Source: JALORV01 sp963780715
Lineage (GTDB): Bacteria; Pseudomonadota; Gammaproteobacteria; Burkholderiales; Burkholderiaceae_F
Assembly: GCA_963780715.1 (NCBI GenBank)
Contig: CAWADK010000001.1
Coordinates: forward strand, 1 to 64,000
Length of the DNA stretch: 64,000 nt
Direction of reading: 5' to 3'
How positions within the stretch are numbered: position 1 is the first letter of the stretch; each line of letters opens with the position of its first letter. The notes below the pieces were generated by a model. The model had not been told where the DNA came from. It ran no database searches and worked only from the letters and a program-made list of their open reading frames with translations. Both the position numbers and the translations under genes were made by a program. Below are positions 19,414 to 28,161 of this stretch, in pieces.

Positions 19414-20730
19414 ATGACCGGCCGCAAGCTGCTGATGAGTTTTCCGGTCACGCCGACCTCGCACCTGCTCGCCGAGGTGCGCGCCCGCGGCGGCTACCAG
19501 ACACTGCAACGCGTGCTGACGTCGATGACGCCGGAGCAGGTGACCAAGGAAGTCACGGCAGCGGGCATCCTCGGCCACGGCGGGGCGGCCTTCCCGGTCG
19601 GTCGCAAGTGGTCGGTCATCCACCTGAACGACTCCCAGCCGCACTACCTGTGCGCCAATGCCGACGAAGGCGAGCCCGGCACGTTCAAGGATCGCTGGAT
19701 CCTCGAGAACTCGCCGCACCAGCTCGTCGAGTCGATGCTGATCGCGGCTTATGCGCTGCAGGTGCGCAACGCTTTCGTCTACATCCGCGGTGAGTTCGAC
19801 CTGCCGTATCGCCGTCTGCAGGGTGCGGTCGACGAGGCCTACGAAGCGGGCCTGCTGGGCGAGAGAATTCTCGGTACCGATTTTTCGTGCGATCTCGTCG
19901 TCTACCGTGGCGCCGGTTCGTACGTCTGCGGCGAGGCCTCGGCGCTCATCACCTCGATCGAGGGCAAGAAGGGCTACCCACGCAACCGGCCGCCGCGCCT
20001 CACGGTGCGCGGCCTGTACCAGCGCCCGACCGTCATCAACAACGTCGAGACGCTGTCGAACATCGAGATCATCGTGAGGATGGGGGCGGAGGAGTTCCGC
20101 AAGGTCGGCGTCGCGAAGAGCCCGGGCACGCAGCTGGTCTCGATCTCGGGCCACGTCGCGAAGCCGGGGGTCTACGAGCTCGAATACGGCACGCCTCTGG
20201 CCAAGTTCATCTACGAGGACTGCGGCGGCGTGCTCGGTGGCAAAAAGCTCAAGTGCATCATCCCCGGCGGCATCTCGACCAAGGTGCTGACCGACGCCGA
20301 CATCGCCACTGTCACGTACGACCACAAGGCCATGGAGGCGGTCGGTTCGCAGGTCGGCTCGGGCGGCATGGTCGTCATTGCCGAAGGCACCTGCATGGTG
20401 CGGCTGCTGCAGGTGATGCTCCGCTTCTATCACCACGAGTCGTGCGGGCAGTGCACGCCGTGCCGCGAGGGCATGGGCTGGCTGCACCGGATCATCGACG
20501 GCATCGTCGCTGGCCGCGGGCGGCCCGAAGACATCGACGCGATGGTGCGCATCTCCGAGGCCAACGACGGCACGACGATCTGCGGCATGGGCGATGCGGC
20601 CGGTTTCGCGACGGTGGGCATCATCGCCAAGTACCGCGACGAGTTCGAGTACTACATCGCCAACGGACGCTCGAAGTGGGGCGGGCGGCTCGAAGTCGAC
20701 GTCGCCGAGCAGGAGGCCGCGCATGCCTGA
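19414..20730 (+). CDS. nuoF: NADH-quinone oxidoreductase subunit F
   Basis: 438-residue 51-kDa subunit that binds NADH, FMN and cluster N3. The NADH/FMN segments GHGGAAFPVGRKW near residue 52 and ANADEGEPGTFKDR near 75 are clear. Cluster ligands are in ESCGQCTPCREG near 345, with the fourth cysteine in TICGMGDA near 390. The start at 19414 follows the palindromic spacer; the stop overlaps nuoG by 8 bases. Confidence 0.94.
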   Translation: MTGRKLLMSFPVTPTSHLLAEVRARGGYQTLQRVLTSMTPEQVTKEVTAAGILGHGGAAFPVGRKWSVIHLNDSQPHYLCANADEGEPGTFKDRWILENSPHQLVESMLIAAYALQVRNAFVYIRGEFDLPYRRLQGAVDEAYEAGLLGERILGTDFSCDLVVYRGAGSYVCGEASALITSIEGKKGYPRNRPPRLTVRGLYQRPTVINNVETLSNIEIIVRMGAEEFRKVGVAKSPGTQLVSISGHVAKPGVYELEYGTPLAKFIYEDCGGVLGGKKLKCIIPGGISTKVLTDADIATVTYDHKAMEAVGSQVGSGGMVVIAEGTCMVRLLQVMLRFYHHESCGQCTPCREGMGWLHRIIDGIVAGRGRPEDIDAMVRISEANDGTTICGMGDAAGFATVGIIAKYRDEFEYYIANGRSKWGGRLEVDVAEQEAAHA

Positions 20731-23305
20731 TTTCTTCATCAACGGGCAGCCGGTCACTGCGGCCAAGGGCCAGACGGTCATGCAGGCGGCGAAGGCGGCC
20801 GGCTTCTTCATCCCGACCTTCTGCTGGCATCCGAGTCTGTCGGTGTCGGGCAACTGCCGCATCTGCGTCGTCGAGGTCGAAGGCGAGGGCGGTGGCGGCA
20901 GCTGGATGGAGATCGCCTGCAACATGCCCGTGACCGAAGGCATGCGGGTGCTGACGGATTCCGAGGCAGTGCGGGCGCGGCGGCGCGAGACACTGCAGTT
21001 CATCCTGCTGAACCACCCGGTCGACTGCGGCATCTGCGACAAGGCCGGCGAATGCACGCTGCAGGACTATCACTACGAAATGAACGGGCTGCCTTCGGTG
21101 TCGACGGTGCCGAAGCTCCATGCGACGAAGTACTTCGAGCTGTCGAGCCGTATCGTGCTCGACAACGAGCGCTGCATCGTCTGCTCGCGCTGCGTGCGTT
21201 TCACCCGCGAGATCTCGAAATCGCACGCGCTGGGCATCCAGAACCGCGGTGATTCTTCCCTGGTCAGGCCGGTTGAAAGCCGCGACTTCGAGTCGGACCC
21301 GTATTCCGACAATGTCATCGACATCTGTCCCGTCGGCGCCCTGCTGTCTAAGCAGTTCCTGCACAAGGCGCGCGTCTGGTATCTCAAGGCCACGCCGTCC
21401 GTGTGTCCGGGTTGCAGCCGCGGCTGCACGGTGGACCTGTGGCATCGCAAGGCCGAGTGGAAGCTCAACGCGCTCGATCAGCGCGAGAACACCGCCATCG
21501 CCCGCGTGACGCCGCGCGAGAACCCGGACGTCAACGGGCCGTGGATCTGCAACAAGGGTCGCGATCTCGCGAAGATCTTCGAGCGTCCGCGCGCTGAGCA
21601 GGCGCTGCAGAAGGGCAAGCCGGCCACGCTCGGTGATGCGATTGCGGCGGCCCGGCGGCTGATCCGGGACGCGAAGCGTCCGGCCGCGCTGGTGTCGAGC
21701 TGGGGCTCGAACGAGGAACTGGCAGGCTTCAAGGCGGCGCTCGGCGACCGTGTCGAGTGCATCGTCAAGTCGGACTGGCAGCCGCAGCCGGGCGAACGAC
21801 TCGAGGACGATCTGCTGATCCGGGCGGACAAGAACCCGAACATGCGCGCGGCACAGGAACTGTTTGGCACCGAGGCGCGCCTGGTGCCGGCCGACGCCGA
21901 CCTCGTGCTGGTCTGGGGCGAGGGCGCGAGCTTCGCGGATCTGCCACGCGGCGCAAAGGTGATCCTGCTCGGCTCCTACCTGGCGCCGGAAAATGGCCAC
22001 GCGGATGTCTTCATCCCGGTCAGCATCCAGACCGAGCGCGCCGGGCACTACACCAACTTCGCCGGCGTCGTCAGCCGCTTCGAGCCGATCGTCCGCAAGA
22101 AGGACGGCGTGGCGCACGCCGAGCAGCTCTTCGCGCAGCTGGCCGCACGGACCGAGGCGACTCGCATGATCCAGGACCTCGTCATCTCCATCGTCTTCAT
22201 CACCTACGCCATCTCGGTGCTGATGGGCTTCGGCACGATCCTGACCTGGGTCGAGCGCAAGCAGGCCGCCGTGATGTCCGATCGCATCGGTGCGAACCGC
22301 GCCTACTTCCGGATTCCCTTCACGCAGGTGAAGCTGGTCTGGTGGGGCCTGTTCCACGGCATGGCCGACGGGCTGAAGATGATCCTCAAGGAGGACTTCA
22401 AGCCCAAGACCTACGACTGGTACGCGTACGCCGTCGCCCCCTGGGTCGTGTTCACACCGGTGCTGCTGGTGTTCGCCGTCATCCCGTTCGGCGGCGTGCT
22501 GGTGCCCGGGCATCTGATACCGCTGCTGGCGGACTGGTTTGGCGACAAGAGCTATCCGATGCAGATCGCACGGCTCGACGCCGGGCTGCTGATGGTCTTT
22601 GCCTTCGGCGGCATGACGATCATCGGCGCGATGCTGGCCGGCTGGTCGTCGTCCAACAAGTTCTCGCTGCTCGGTGCGCTGCGCGCCGGCAGCCAGATGA
22701 TCTCCTACGAAGTCATCATGGGTCTCACGGTGCTGGGCCTGATCGTCATCTTCGGCACGGTGGATCTCAATTCGATCGTGCAGCAGCAGTCCGCGACGGT
22801 GCTGGGCGTCCTGCCCGCCTGGGGCATCGTGCTGCAGCCGTTCGCGGCGGTCCTCTTCATGGTGGCCGCGGTGGCCGAGAACAAGCGCATTCCCTTTGAC
22901 CTGCCCGAGGCCGAGAGCGAGCTGATCGCCGGCTACTTCACCGAGTACTCGGCGATGAAAATGGGCCTGTTCATGTTCGCCGAGTTCATCGAGATCGCGA
23001 TCATCGGCGCGCTCTTCACGACGCTGTTCCTCGGCGGCTACAACCTGCCGTTCATGACGGACGCGGGCTTCGTGTTTCCGGGCGGCCACAGCGTGGCGAT
23101 GTCGCACGGCGCCGTGGTCGTGACGCAGCTCGTCGTGTTCCTGGCCAAGGTCTTCGTGGTCTGCAGTTTCCAGATCCTGGTGCGCTGGACGCTGCCGCGC
23201 TTCCGTTACGACCAGGTGCTGCGCTTCGCGTGGAAGTTCATGCTGCCGCTGGCGCTCATAAATCTCGTCGTCACGGTGTTCGTCGTGTGGGCGCGGGGAG
23301 TCTGA
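20723..23305 (+). CDS. nuoG: NuoG (short form) continuous in frame with NuoH
   Basis: As sequenced, one 860-codon frame encodes a NuoG-type protein (residues 1 to about 481) running directly into NuoH. The NuoG part has the N-terminal [2Fe-2S] domain (CWHPSLSVSGNCRIC), the His-Cys cluster region (HPVDCGICDKAGECTLQ) and a [4Fe-4S] group CIVCSRCVRF. A 4Fe4S-Mopterin domain with CPGCSRGC follows, then only a reduced molybdopterin-like region, so it is much shorter than the 700-900 residues usual for NuoG. A stop overlapping the nuoH ATG exists one frame away (22167-22169), and one extra base near 22150-22165 would create the fusion artificially. Confidence 0.8.
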   Translation: MPDFFINGQPVTAAKGQTVMQAAKAAGFFIPTFCWHPSLSVSGNCRICVVEVEGEGGGGSWMEIACNMPVTEGMRVLTDSEAVRARRRETLQFILLNHPVDCGICDKAGECTLQDYHYEMNGLPSVSTVPKLHATKYFELSSRIVLDNERCIVCSRCVRFTREISKSHALGIQNRGDSSLVRPVESRDFESDPYSDNVIDICPVGALLSKQFLHKARVWYLKATPSVCPGCSRGCTVDLWHRKAEWKLNALDQRENTAIARVTPRENPDVNGPWICNKGRDLAKIFERPRAEQALQKGKPATLGDAIAAARRLIRDAKRPAALVSSWGSNEELAGFKAALGDRVECIVKSDWQPQPGERLEDDLLIRADKNPNMRAAQELFGTEARLVPADADLVLVWGEGASFADLPRGAKVILLGSYLAPENGHADVFIPVSIQTERAGHYTNFAGVVSRFEPIVRKKDGVAHAEQLFAQLAARTEATRMIQDLVISIVFITYAISVLMGFGTILTWVERKQAAVMSDRIGANRAYFRIPFTQVKLVWWGLFHGMADGLKMILKEDFKPKTYDWYAYAVAPWVVFTPVLLVFAVIPFGGVLVPGHLIPLLADWFGDKSYPMQIARLDAGLLMVFAFGGMTIIGAMLAGWSSSNKFSLLGALRAGSQMISYEVIMGLTVLGLIVIFGTVDLNSIVQQQSATVLGVLPAWGIVLQPFAAVLFMVAAVAENKRIPFDLPEAESELIAGYFTEYSAMKMGLFMFAEFIEIAIIGALFTTLFLGGYNLPFMTDAGFVFPGGHSVAMSHGAVVVTQLVVFLAKVFVVCSFQILVRWTLPRFRYDQVLRFAWKFMLPLALINLVVTVFVVWARGV
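22166..23305 (+). CDS. nuoH: NADH-quinone oxidoreductase subunit H
   Basis: 379-residue membrane subunit at the junction of the peripheral and membrane arms, forming the membrane part of the quinone cavity. It has eight or more hydrophobic helices. Signatures are WVERKQAAVMSDRIGANRA near residue 27, GLKMILKEDFKP near 70 and ENKRIPFDLPEAESEL near 240, with its acidic cluster. The likely start is ATG 22166, giving the ATGA overlap seen elsewhere in the operon; no stop codon separates it from nuoG in the sequence as given. Confidence 0.9.
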   Translation: MIQDLVISIVFITYAISVLMGFGTILTWVERKQAAVMSDRIGANRAYFRIPFTQVKLVWWGLFHGMADGLKMILKEDFKPKTYDWYAYAVAPWVVFTPVLLVFAVIPFGGVLVPGHLIPLLADWFGDKSYPMQIARLDAGLLMVFAFGGMTIIGAMLAGWSSSNKFSLLGALRAGSQMISYEVIMGLTVLGLIVIFGTVDLNSIVQQQSATVLGVLPAWGIVLQPFAAVLFMVAAVAENKRIPFDLPEAESELIAGYFTEYSAMKMGLFMFAEFIEIAIIGALFTTLFLGGYNLPFMTDAGFVFPGGHSVAMSHGAVVVTQLVVFLAKVFVVCSFQILVRWTLPRFRYDQVLRFAWKFMLPLALINLVVTVFVVWARGV

Positions 23306-23306
23306 G

Positions 23307-23888
23307 ATGGCGCGAGTCCCCTACGTCCGCAAGAAATACTGGAACGAGCCCACGATGTCGTGGTGGGAGAAGGCGTACTTCTTTGAAGTCGTGCGCGGGC
23401 TGATCATCACCGGCGGGGTCTTCGCCCGCAACATGCTGCGCTGGATGACCGGCAGGAAAGGCGCGCTGACGACCTACTACCCGGAGGAGAAGCGCTGGGA
23501 CTACGCCAAGGGCAATCGCGGCAAGCACGTGCTGACGCAGCGCGAGGACGGTTCGGGCCGCCCGCAGTGCATCGCCTGCAACATGTGCGCGACCGTCTGT
23601 CCGGCCAAGGTCATCGAGATCGAGGCGGGCTTCGATCCGTCCGACACCGTGCATCCGAAGTATCCGGCCCGGTTCGAGATCGACTACTCGCGCTGCGTGT
23701 TCTGCGGCCTGTGCGTCGAGGCCTGCCCGGAGGACGCGATCCGCATGGTCGAGGACGTGCCGCATCTGCCGTCGGCGGACCGGAACCGCATGTGGCTCGG
23801 CAAGGAGGAACTGCTGACATGGCGGCCGCAGAGCGACGTCGCCAAGCACTACCCGGCCACCGCGCCGTCGCCCGAGGAGCACCACTGA
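23307..23888 (+). CDS. nuoI: NADH-quinone oxidoreductase subunit I
   Basis: 193-residue TYKY-type subunit carrying clusters N6a and N6b, linking NuoG to NuoB. Two ferredoxin motifs are visible: CIACNMCATVCP near residue 90 and CVFCGLCVEACP near 130, each continuing into a proline. The N-terminal amphipathic region contacts the membrane arm. The stop overlaps the nuoJ start by one base. Confidence 0.94.
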   Translation: MARVPYVRKKYWNEPTMSWWEKAYFFEVVRGLIITGGVFARNMLRWMTGRKGALTTYYPEEKRWDYAKGNRGKHVLTQREDGSGRPQCIACNMCATVCPAKVIEIEAGFDPSDTVHPKYPARFEIDYSRCVFCGLCVEACPEDAIRMVEDVPHLPSADRNRMWLGKEELLTWRPQSDVAKHYPATAPSPEEHH

Positions 23889-24412
23889 TGGAAGCCTGGC
23901 TCTCCAACCTCGAAACGCTGCTGCTCGTGCTGTTCGCGGCCTGTGCGCTGGTCGGCGCCGTGCTGGTGCTGGTGCTGCGCGAGCCGATGCGGGTGGCGAT
24001 GGCGCTGATCTCGACGATGGTCTTCCTCGGCGGCGTCTATGGCCTGCTCGGCGTGCACTTCATCGCCGCCTTCCAGGTGCTGATCTATGTCGGTGCCGTC
24101 ATGGTCTTCATCGTCTACGTGATCATGCTGCTCGATCCGCGCGACTCGGCGGGGAGGCGGAGGTTCTCGAGCCTGCTGGTGCCCGGCGTGATCGCCTGCG
24201 GACTCTTCATCGCCGCACTCGGTTCGCTGGTGTGGGACGCCGCCGGCAAGATTCCGCGCGCGGCCGGTGGCGCCGGCTTCACGCTGGCGCAGTTCTCGGC
24301 CCAGTTCCTCAACGAATACTGGCTCGAATTCGAACTGACTTCGGTCCTGCTGCTGGCAGCCATTGTCGGGGCCATTTCCGTCGTCCAGGTCAGCCGGAGG
24401 CACCATGGATAA
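23888..24412 (+). CDS. nuoJ: NADH-quinone oxidoreductase subunit J
   Basis: 174-residue membrane subunit with five hydrophobic helices. The conserved third-helix segment FQVLIYVGAVMVFIVYVIML matches NuoJ and contains its pi-bulge region. The ATG at 23888 uses the last base of the nuoI stop. The C-terminal HHHG-stop overlaps nuoK by 8 bases. Confidence 0.92.
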   Translation: MEAWLSNLETLLLVLFAACALVGAVLVLVLREPMRVAMALISTMVFLGGVYGLLGVHFIAAFQVLIYVGAVMVFIVYVIMLLDPRDSAGRRRFSSLLVPGVIACGLFIAALGSLVWDAAGKIPRAAGGAGFTLAQFSAQFLNEYWLEFELTSVLLLAAIVGAISVVQVSRRHHG

Positions 24413-24707
24413 GGTGCAGATGCTGATCGGGCTCTCGATCGCGCTGTTCGCGATCGGCCTCACCGGCGTGATCATCCGGCGCAACGTGCTGGTCATGCTG
24501 ATGTGCATGGAGCTGATGTTGAATGGCGTCATCCTCAGCCTCGTGACCTTCGCCTACCAGCTCGGTTCGGCCGTGGGCGCGGTGCTGGTGTTCCTGATCT
24601 TCGTCGTCGCAACCGCCGAAATCGCGATCGCGATTCCGATCGTCCTGCTGCTGGTACGACAGAAGCGGACGCTCGACCTCGACGCCTACGCGGACCTCAA
24701 GGGATGA
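24405..24707 (+). CDS. nuoK: NADH-quinone oxidoreductase subunit K
   Basis: 100-residue, three-helix proton-channel subunit related to MrpC. The conserved glutamate lies in LMCMELMLNGV in helix 2, and a second acidic residue in ATAEIAIA in helix 3. The ATG at 24405 is preceded by CGGAGG and lies inside the end of nuoJ. Confidence 0.93.
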   Translation: MDKVQMLIGLSIALFAIGLTGVIIRRNVLVMLMCMELMLNGVILSLVTFAYQLGSAVGAVLVFLIFVVATAEIAIAIPIVLLLVRQKRTLDLDAYADLKG

Positions 24708-24719
24708 CGTGGTGATCCG

Positions 24720-26594
24720 ATGACCTCACTGCTGCTTCCCATCGTTGTCCTGCCGCTGATCGGCTTCCTCATCAACGGCCTGCTCGGCAACCGCCTCGGC
24801 AAGCGCTTCGTCAGCCTCGTGGCGTGCGGGCTGCCGATCGCGGCGTTCGTCATCGCGATCCGCGCCACGATGGAACTGATGTCCACCGGCGCTCCGCTGG
24901 TTCAGACCGTGTTCACCTGGGCGCAGTTTGCCGACCGCTCCTTCGAGATCGCGTTCTACTTCGACCGCCTGACGGCGGTGATGGTGCTGATCGTCACCGG
25001 CGTCGGTTCGCTGATCCACATCTACTCGACCGGCTACATGCACGAGGACAAGAGCTACGCGCGCTACTTCGCGTACCTCAACCTGTTCCTGTTCTTCATG
25101 CTGATGCTGGTGCTGGGGCGCTCACTGCTCGTGCTCTTCGTCGGCTGGGAAGGGGTGGGGCTAGCGTCCTACCTGCTGATCGGCTTCTGGTTCGAGGATC
25201 CCGCAAAGGCCGCTGCCGGCAAGAAGGCCTTCATCACGAACCGCGTTGGCGACGCCGGCTTCCTGCTGGGCATGTTCCTGCTGTACCGCGCGCTCGGCAC
25301 GCTGGAGATGGACCAGATCAACGCCGCCTTCCTCGCCGGGCCGGTTGCGGTCTCTGCCAGCCTGGTAGGCGTATTTCTCTTCATCGGCGCGACCGGCAAG
25401 TCGGCACAGATCCCGCTGCACGTCTGGCTGCCCGATGCGATGGCGGGTCCGACGCCAGTGTCGGCGCTGATCCATGCGGCGACGATGGTGACCGCCGGCG
25501 TTTACCTCGTTGCGCGACTGCACGGCATCTTCCTGCACGCGCCCGAGGCGTCGGCGCTGGTCGCCACGATCGGTGTGGCGACCGCGTTCTTCGCGGCGAC
25601 GATCGCGCTGGTGCAGACCGACATCAAGAAAGTGCTGGCGTACTCGACGATCTCGCAGCTCGGCTTCATGTTCCTGGCCGCTGGAGTCGGGGCTTATGGG
25701 GTCGCGGTGTTCCACTTGTACACGCACGCATTCTTCAAGGCGTGCCTGTTCCTTGGCGCCGGTTCGGTGATCCACGCGATGTCGGGCGAGCAGGACATCC
25801 GCAAGATGGGTGGCCTGGCGAGGAAGATCCCGATCACGTTCGTCACCTTCGCGATCGCCACGGCCGCGATCGCCGGCCTGCCGCCGCTGTCAGGCTTCTT
25901 CTCGAAGGACGAGATCCTGTGGTTCGCCTTCGCCAGCGACCGTGGCGGCATGCCGTGGCTCTTCGTCGCGGCGGCGGCGACCGCGCTGATGACGGCGTTC
26001 TACATGTTCCGTCTGCTGTGGCTGACGTTCTTCGGCACCGGCCGCATGGACGAGAAGACCGCGCACCACATTCACGAGTCGCCCTGGTCGATGAGCGGCG
26101 TGCTGGTCGTGCTGGCGGTGCTGTCGACCGTCGGCGGCTTCTTCTCGGTGCCGCACTTCCTCGAAGGCATGCTGCCGCTGCCGCCGATCCGCGCGGGTGC
26201 GGCGAGTGCGCACATGCCGATCGTCATCGGGTCGGTGGTCATCGCCCTGGTTGGTCTGGCCGCCGCGGGCTGGTTCTACATGCGCAATGGCGCGCGCGCC
26301 GAGCGGGCCAGGGCGCACGTGCAGCCGCTCCATCGCGTGCTGTCGGGCAAGTACTACATCGACGAGTTGTACGAAGCGCTGATCGGGCGGCCGCTCCAGT
26401 GGATCTCGGACCGTGTCTTCCTGCGGCTCGGCGACCGGCTTTTGATCGACGGGACGCTCGACGGCATGGCCAGTACCGCGCGCGGTGCTGCGGGGCTGCT
26501 GTCGCGCGTGCAGACCGGGAACCTGCACTTCTACGCGTTCCTCGTACTCGCCGGTCTGGCGGCCGTGCTGCTGTGGGGCTGGAGCCATGTCTGA
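24720..26594 (+). CDS. nuoL: NADH-quinone oxidoreductase subunit L
   Basis: 624-residue antiporter-like proton-pumping subunit at the far end of the membrane arm. About 14 helices plus the long C-terminal lateral helix are expected. The segments WEGVGLASYLLIGFW (conserved Glu), LPDAMAGPTPVSALIHAATMV (conserved His/Lys region) and YSTISQLGFM are present. It overlaps nuoM by 8 bases. Confidence 0.94.
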   Translation: MTSLLLPIVVLPLIGFLINGLLGNRLGKRFVSLVACGLPIAAFVIAIRATMELMSTGAPLVQTVFTWAQFADRSFEIAFYFDRLTAVMVLIVTGVGSLIHIYSTGYMHEDKSYARYFAYLNLFLFFMLMLVLGRSLLVLFVGWEGVGLASYLLIGFWFEDPAKAAAGKKAFITNRVGDAGFLLGMFLLYRALGTLEMDQINAAFLAGPVAVSASLVGVFLFIGATGKSAQIPLHVWLPDAMAGPTPVSALIHAATMVTAGVYLVARLHGIFLHAPEASALVATIGVATAFFAATIALVQTDIKKVLAYSTISQLGFMFLAAGVGAYGVAVFHLYTHAFFKACLFLGAGSVIHAMSGEQDIRKMGGLARKIPITFVTFAIATAAIAGLPPLSGFFSKDEILWFAFASDRGGMPWLFVAAAATALMTAFYMFRLLWLTFFGTGRMDEKTAHHIHESPWSMSGVLVVLAVLSTVGGFFSVPHFLEGMLPLPPIRAGAASAHMPIVIGSVVIALVGLAAAGWFYMRNGARAERARAHVQPLHRVLSGKYYIDELYEALIGRPLQWISDRVFLRLGDRLLIDGTLDGMASTARGAAGLLSRVQTGNLHFYAFLVLAGLAAVLLWGWSHV

Positions 26595-28161
26595 GTCGGC
26601 CATGCTGAACCTGATCCTGTTCCTGCCGGTGATCGGCATGGCGCTGCTGGTACCGGTGCGCAGTCACGCGCTGGTGCGACAGATCACCTTCTGGTTCATG
26701 GTGATCCAGTTCGCGCTGACCGTGGTGCTCTACCTGAAGTTCCAGGCCGGCGTGCCGGGCCTGCAGTTCGAAACACGCCTGCCGTGGATCGCCGACTGGG
26801 GCGTGCACTACCACATCGGTCTCGACGGCTTCAACGTGCTGCTGGTGCTGCTGACAGCGTTCCTGGGGCCGCTGGTCGTCGCCGGAGCCTTCTCGGCCAT
26901 CCAGAAGGACGTGAAGCTCTTCTACGCGATGGTCTTCTTCATCCAGTTCGCGATGCTGGGGACCTTCCTCGCGCAGGACCTGTTCCTGTTCTACGTGTTC
27001 TGGGAGGCGATGCTGATCCCGATGTTCCTGATCATCGGCATCTGGGGCGGCGAGCGGCGCATCTACGCGACCGTGAAGTTCGTCCTGTACACCGCGTTCG
27101 GCTCGATCCTGATGCTGGCGGCGATCATCTACCTGGTCTGGTCGCTGCAGCAGGGCACGGGCGTGACGTCGTTCTCGTTCGCCGATCTCTACAAGCACCA
27201 GTTGCCGCTGGAGGCTCAAGGCTGGCTGCTGGCCGCGTTCGCGCTGTCGTTCGCGATCAAGGTGCCGATCGTGCCGCTGCACACCTGGCTGCCTGACGCG
27301 CACGTGGAAGCGCCGACGGCGGGCTCCGTCATCCTGGCCGGCGTCCTGCTGAAAATGGGCACCTACGGCTTCATCAAGCTGGGCTTCCCGCTGTTTCCGC
27401 AGGCCACGAGCGCGGCGGTGGAGTGGGTGATGCTGGTCGCGGTGATCAGCATCATCTATGGCGCCTGCCTCGCGCTGGTACAGACCGACATCAAGAAGAT
27501 CATCGCCTACTCGTCGATCAGCCACCTGGGCTACGTGATGCTGGGGCTGGCGAGCCTGGACCTGATCGGCATCCAGGGCGCGATCATCCAGATGGTGAGC
27601 CACGGCCTGACGGCAGCGGGTCTGTTCCTGATGGTCGGCATGATCTACGAGCGCTGCCACACGCGTGAACTCGCCGCCTACGGCGGGCTGGCGAAGGTTC
27701 TGCCGGTGTATTCCGTGTTCTTCATGATCCTGACGCTGGCGGCGATCGGACTGCCGACGACCAGCGGGTTCACCGGCGAGTTCCTCGTGCTGCTCGGCGC
27801 GTTCAATGCCGCCTGGCCGCTCCATGTGGCCGGCAACTCGGTGCCGCTGGTGATGGCCGGACTGGCCGTCACGGGTGTCGTGCTGGGAGCGATGTACATG
27901 CTGTGGTTCGCGCAGCGGTTCCTGTATGGCGCCGTCAAGGTTCCTCACGGCCCCGTGATCGACCTCAACGCACGCGAGCGCGCCATTCTGGCGACGCTCG
28001 TGGTGGCAGTGTTCTGGCTGGGGCTCTTCCCGCAGGAGGCGCTGCGCAAGACCGAGGTGGCCGCGCGTCAGTATCAGCAATGGGTCGACGTCTCCTCGAA
28101 GCCGCTGGCTCCGACCGCCCGCGCGGCCGATGCAGCGCTGCAACCGGAGGCCGCACGATGA
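26587..28161 (+). CDS. nuoM: NADH-quinone oxidoreductase subunit M
   Basis: 524-residue antiporter-like subunit. Conserved segments are FWEAMLIPMFLIIGIWGGERR (with the essential glutamate), LHTWLPDAHVEAPTAGSVILAGVLLKMG and AYSSISHLGYVMLG. ATG 26587 lies inside the nuoL end. The C-terminal tail, after the last helix, is unusually Ala-rich. The stop overlaps nuoN as ATGA. Confidence 0.94.
   Translation: MSESAMLNLILFLPVIGMALLVPVRSHALVRQITFWFMVIQFALTVVLYLKFQAGVPGLQFETRLPWIADWGVHYHIGLDGFNVLLVLLTAFLGPLVVAGAFSAIQKDVKLFYAMVFFIQFAMLGTFLAQDLFLFYVFWEAMLIPMFLIIGIWGGERRIYATVKFVLYTAFGSILMLAAIIYLVWSLQQGTGVTSFSFADLYKHQLPLEAQGWLLAAFALSFAIKVPIVPLHTWLPDAHVEAPTAGSVILAGVLLKMGTYGFIKLGFPLFPQATSAAVEWVMLVAVISIIYGACLALVQTDIKKIIAYSSISHLGYVMLGLASLDLIGIQGAIIQMVSHGLTAAGLFLMVGMIYERCHTRELAAYGGLAKVLPVYSVFFMILTLAAIGLPTTSGFTGEFLVLLGAFNAAWPLHVAGNSVPLVMAGLAVTGVVLGAMYMLWFAQRFLYGAVKVPHGPVIDLNARERAILATLVVAVFWLGLFPQEALRKTEVAARQYQQWVDVSSKPLAPTARAADAALQPEAAR

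Noticed and set aside
20621..23107. Long (828-codon) open frame antisense to nuoG-nuoH, and many similar long antisense frames
   Set aside because: Composition is His/Arg/Asp-rich with no domain. They mirror genuine conserved genes and arise from high GC content.
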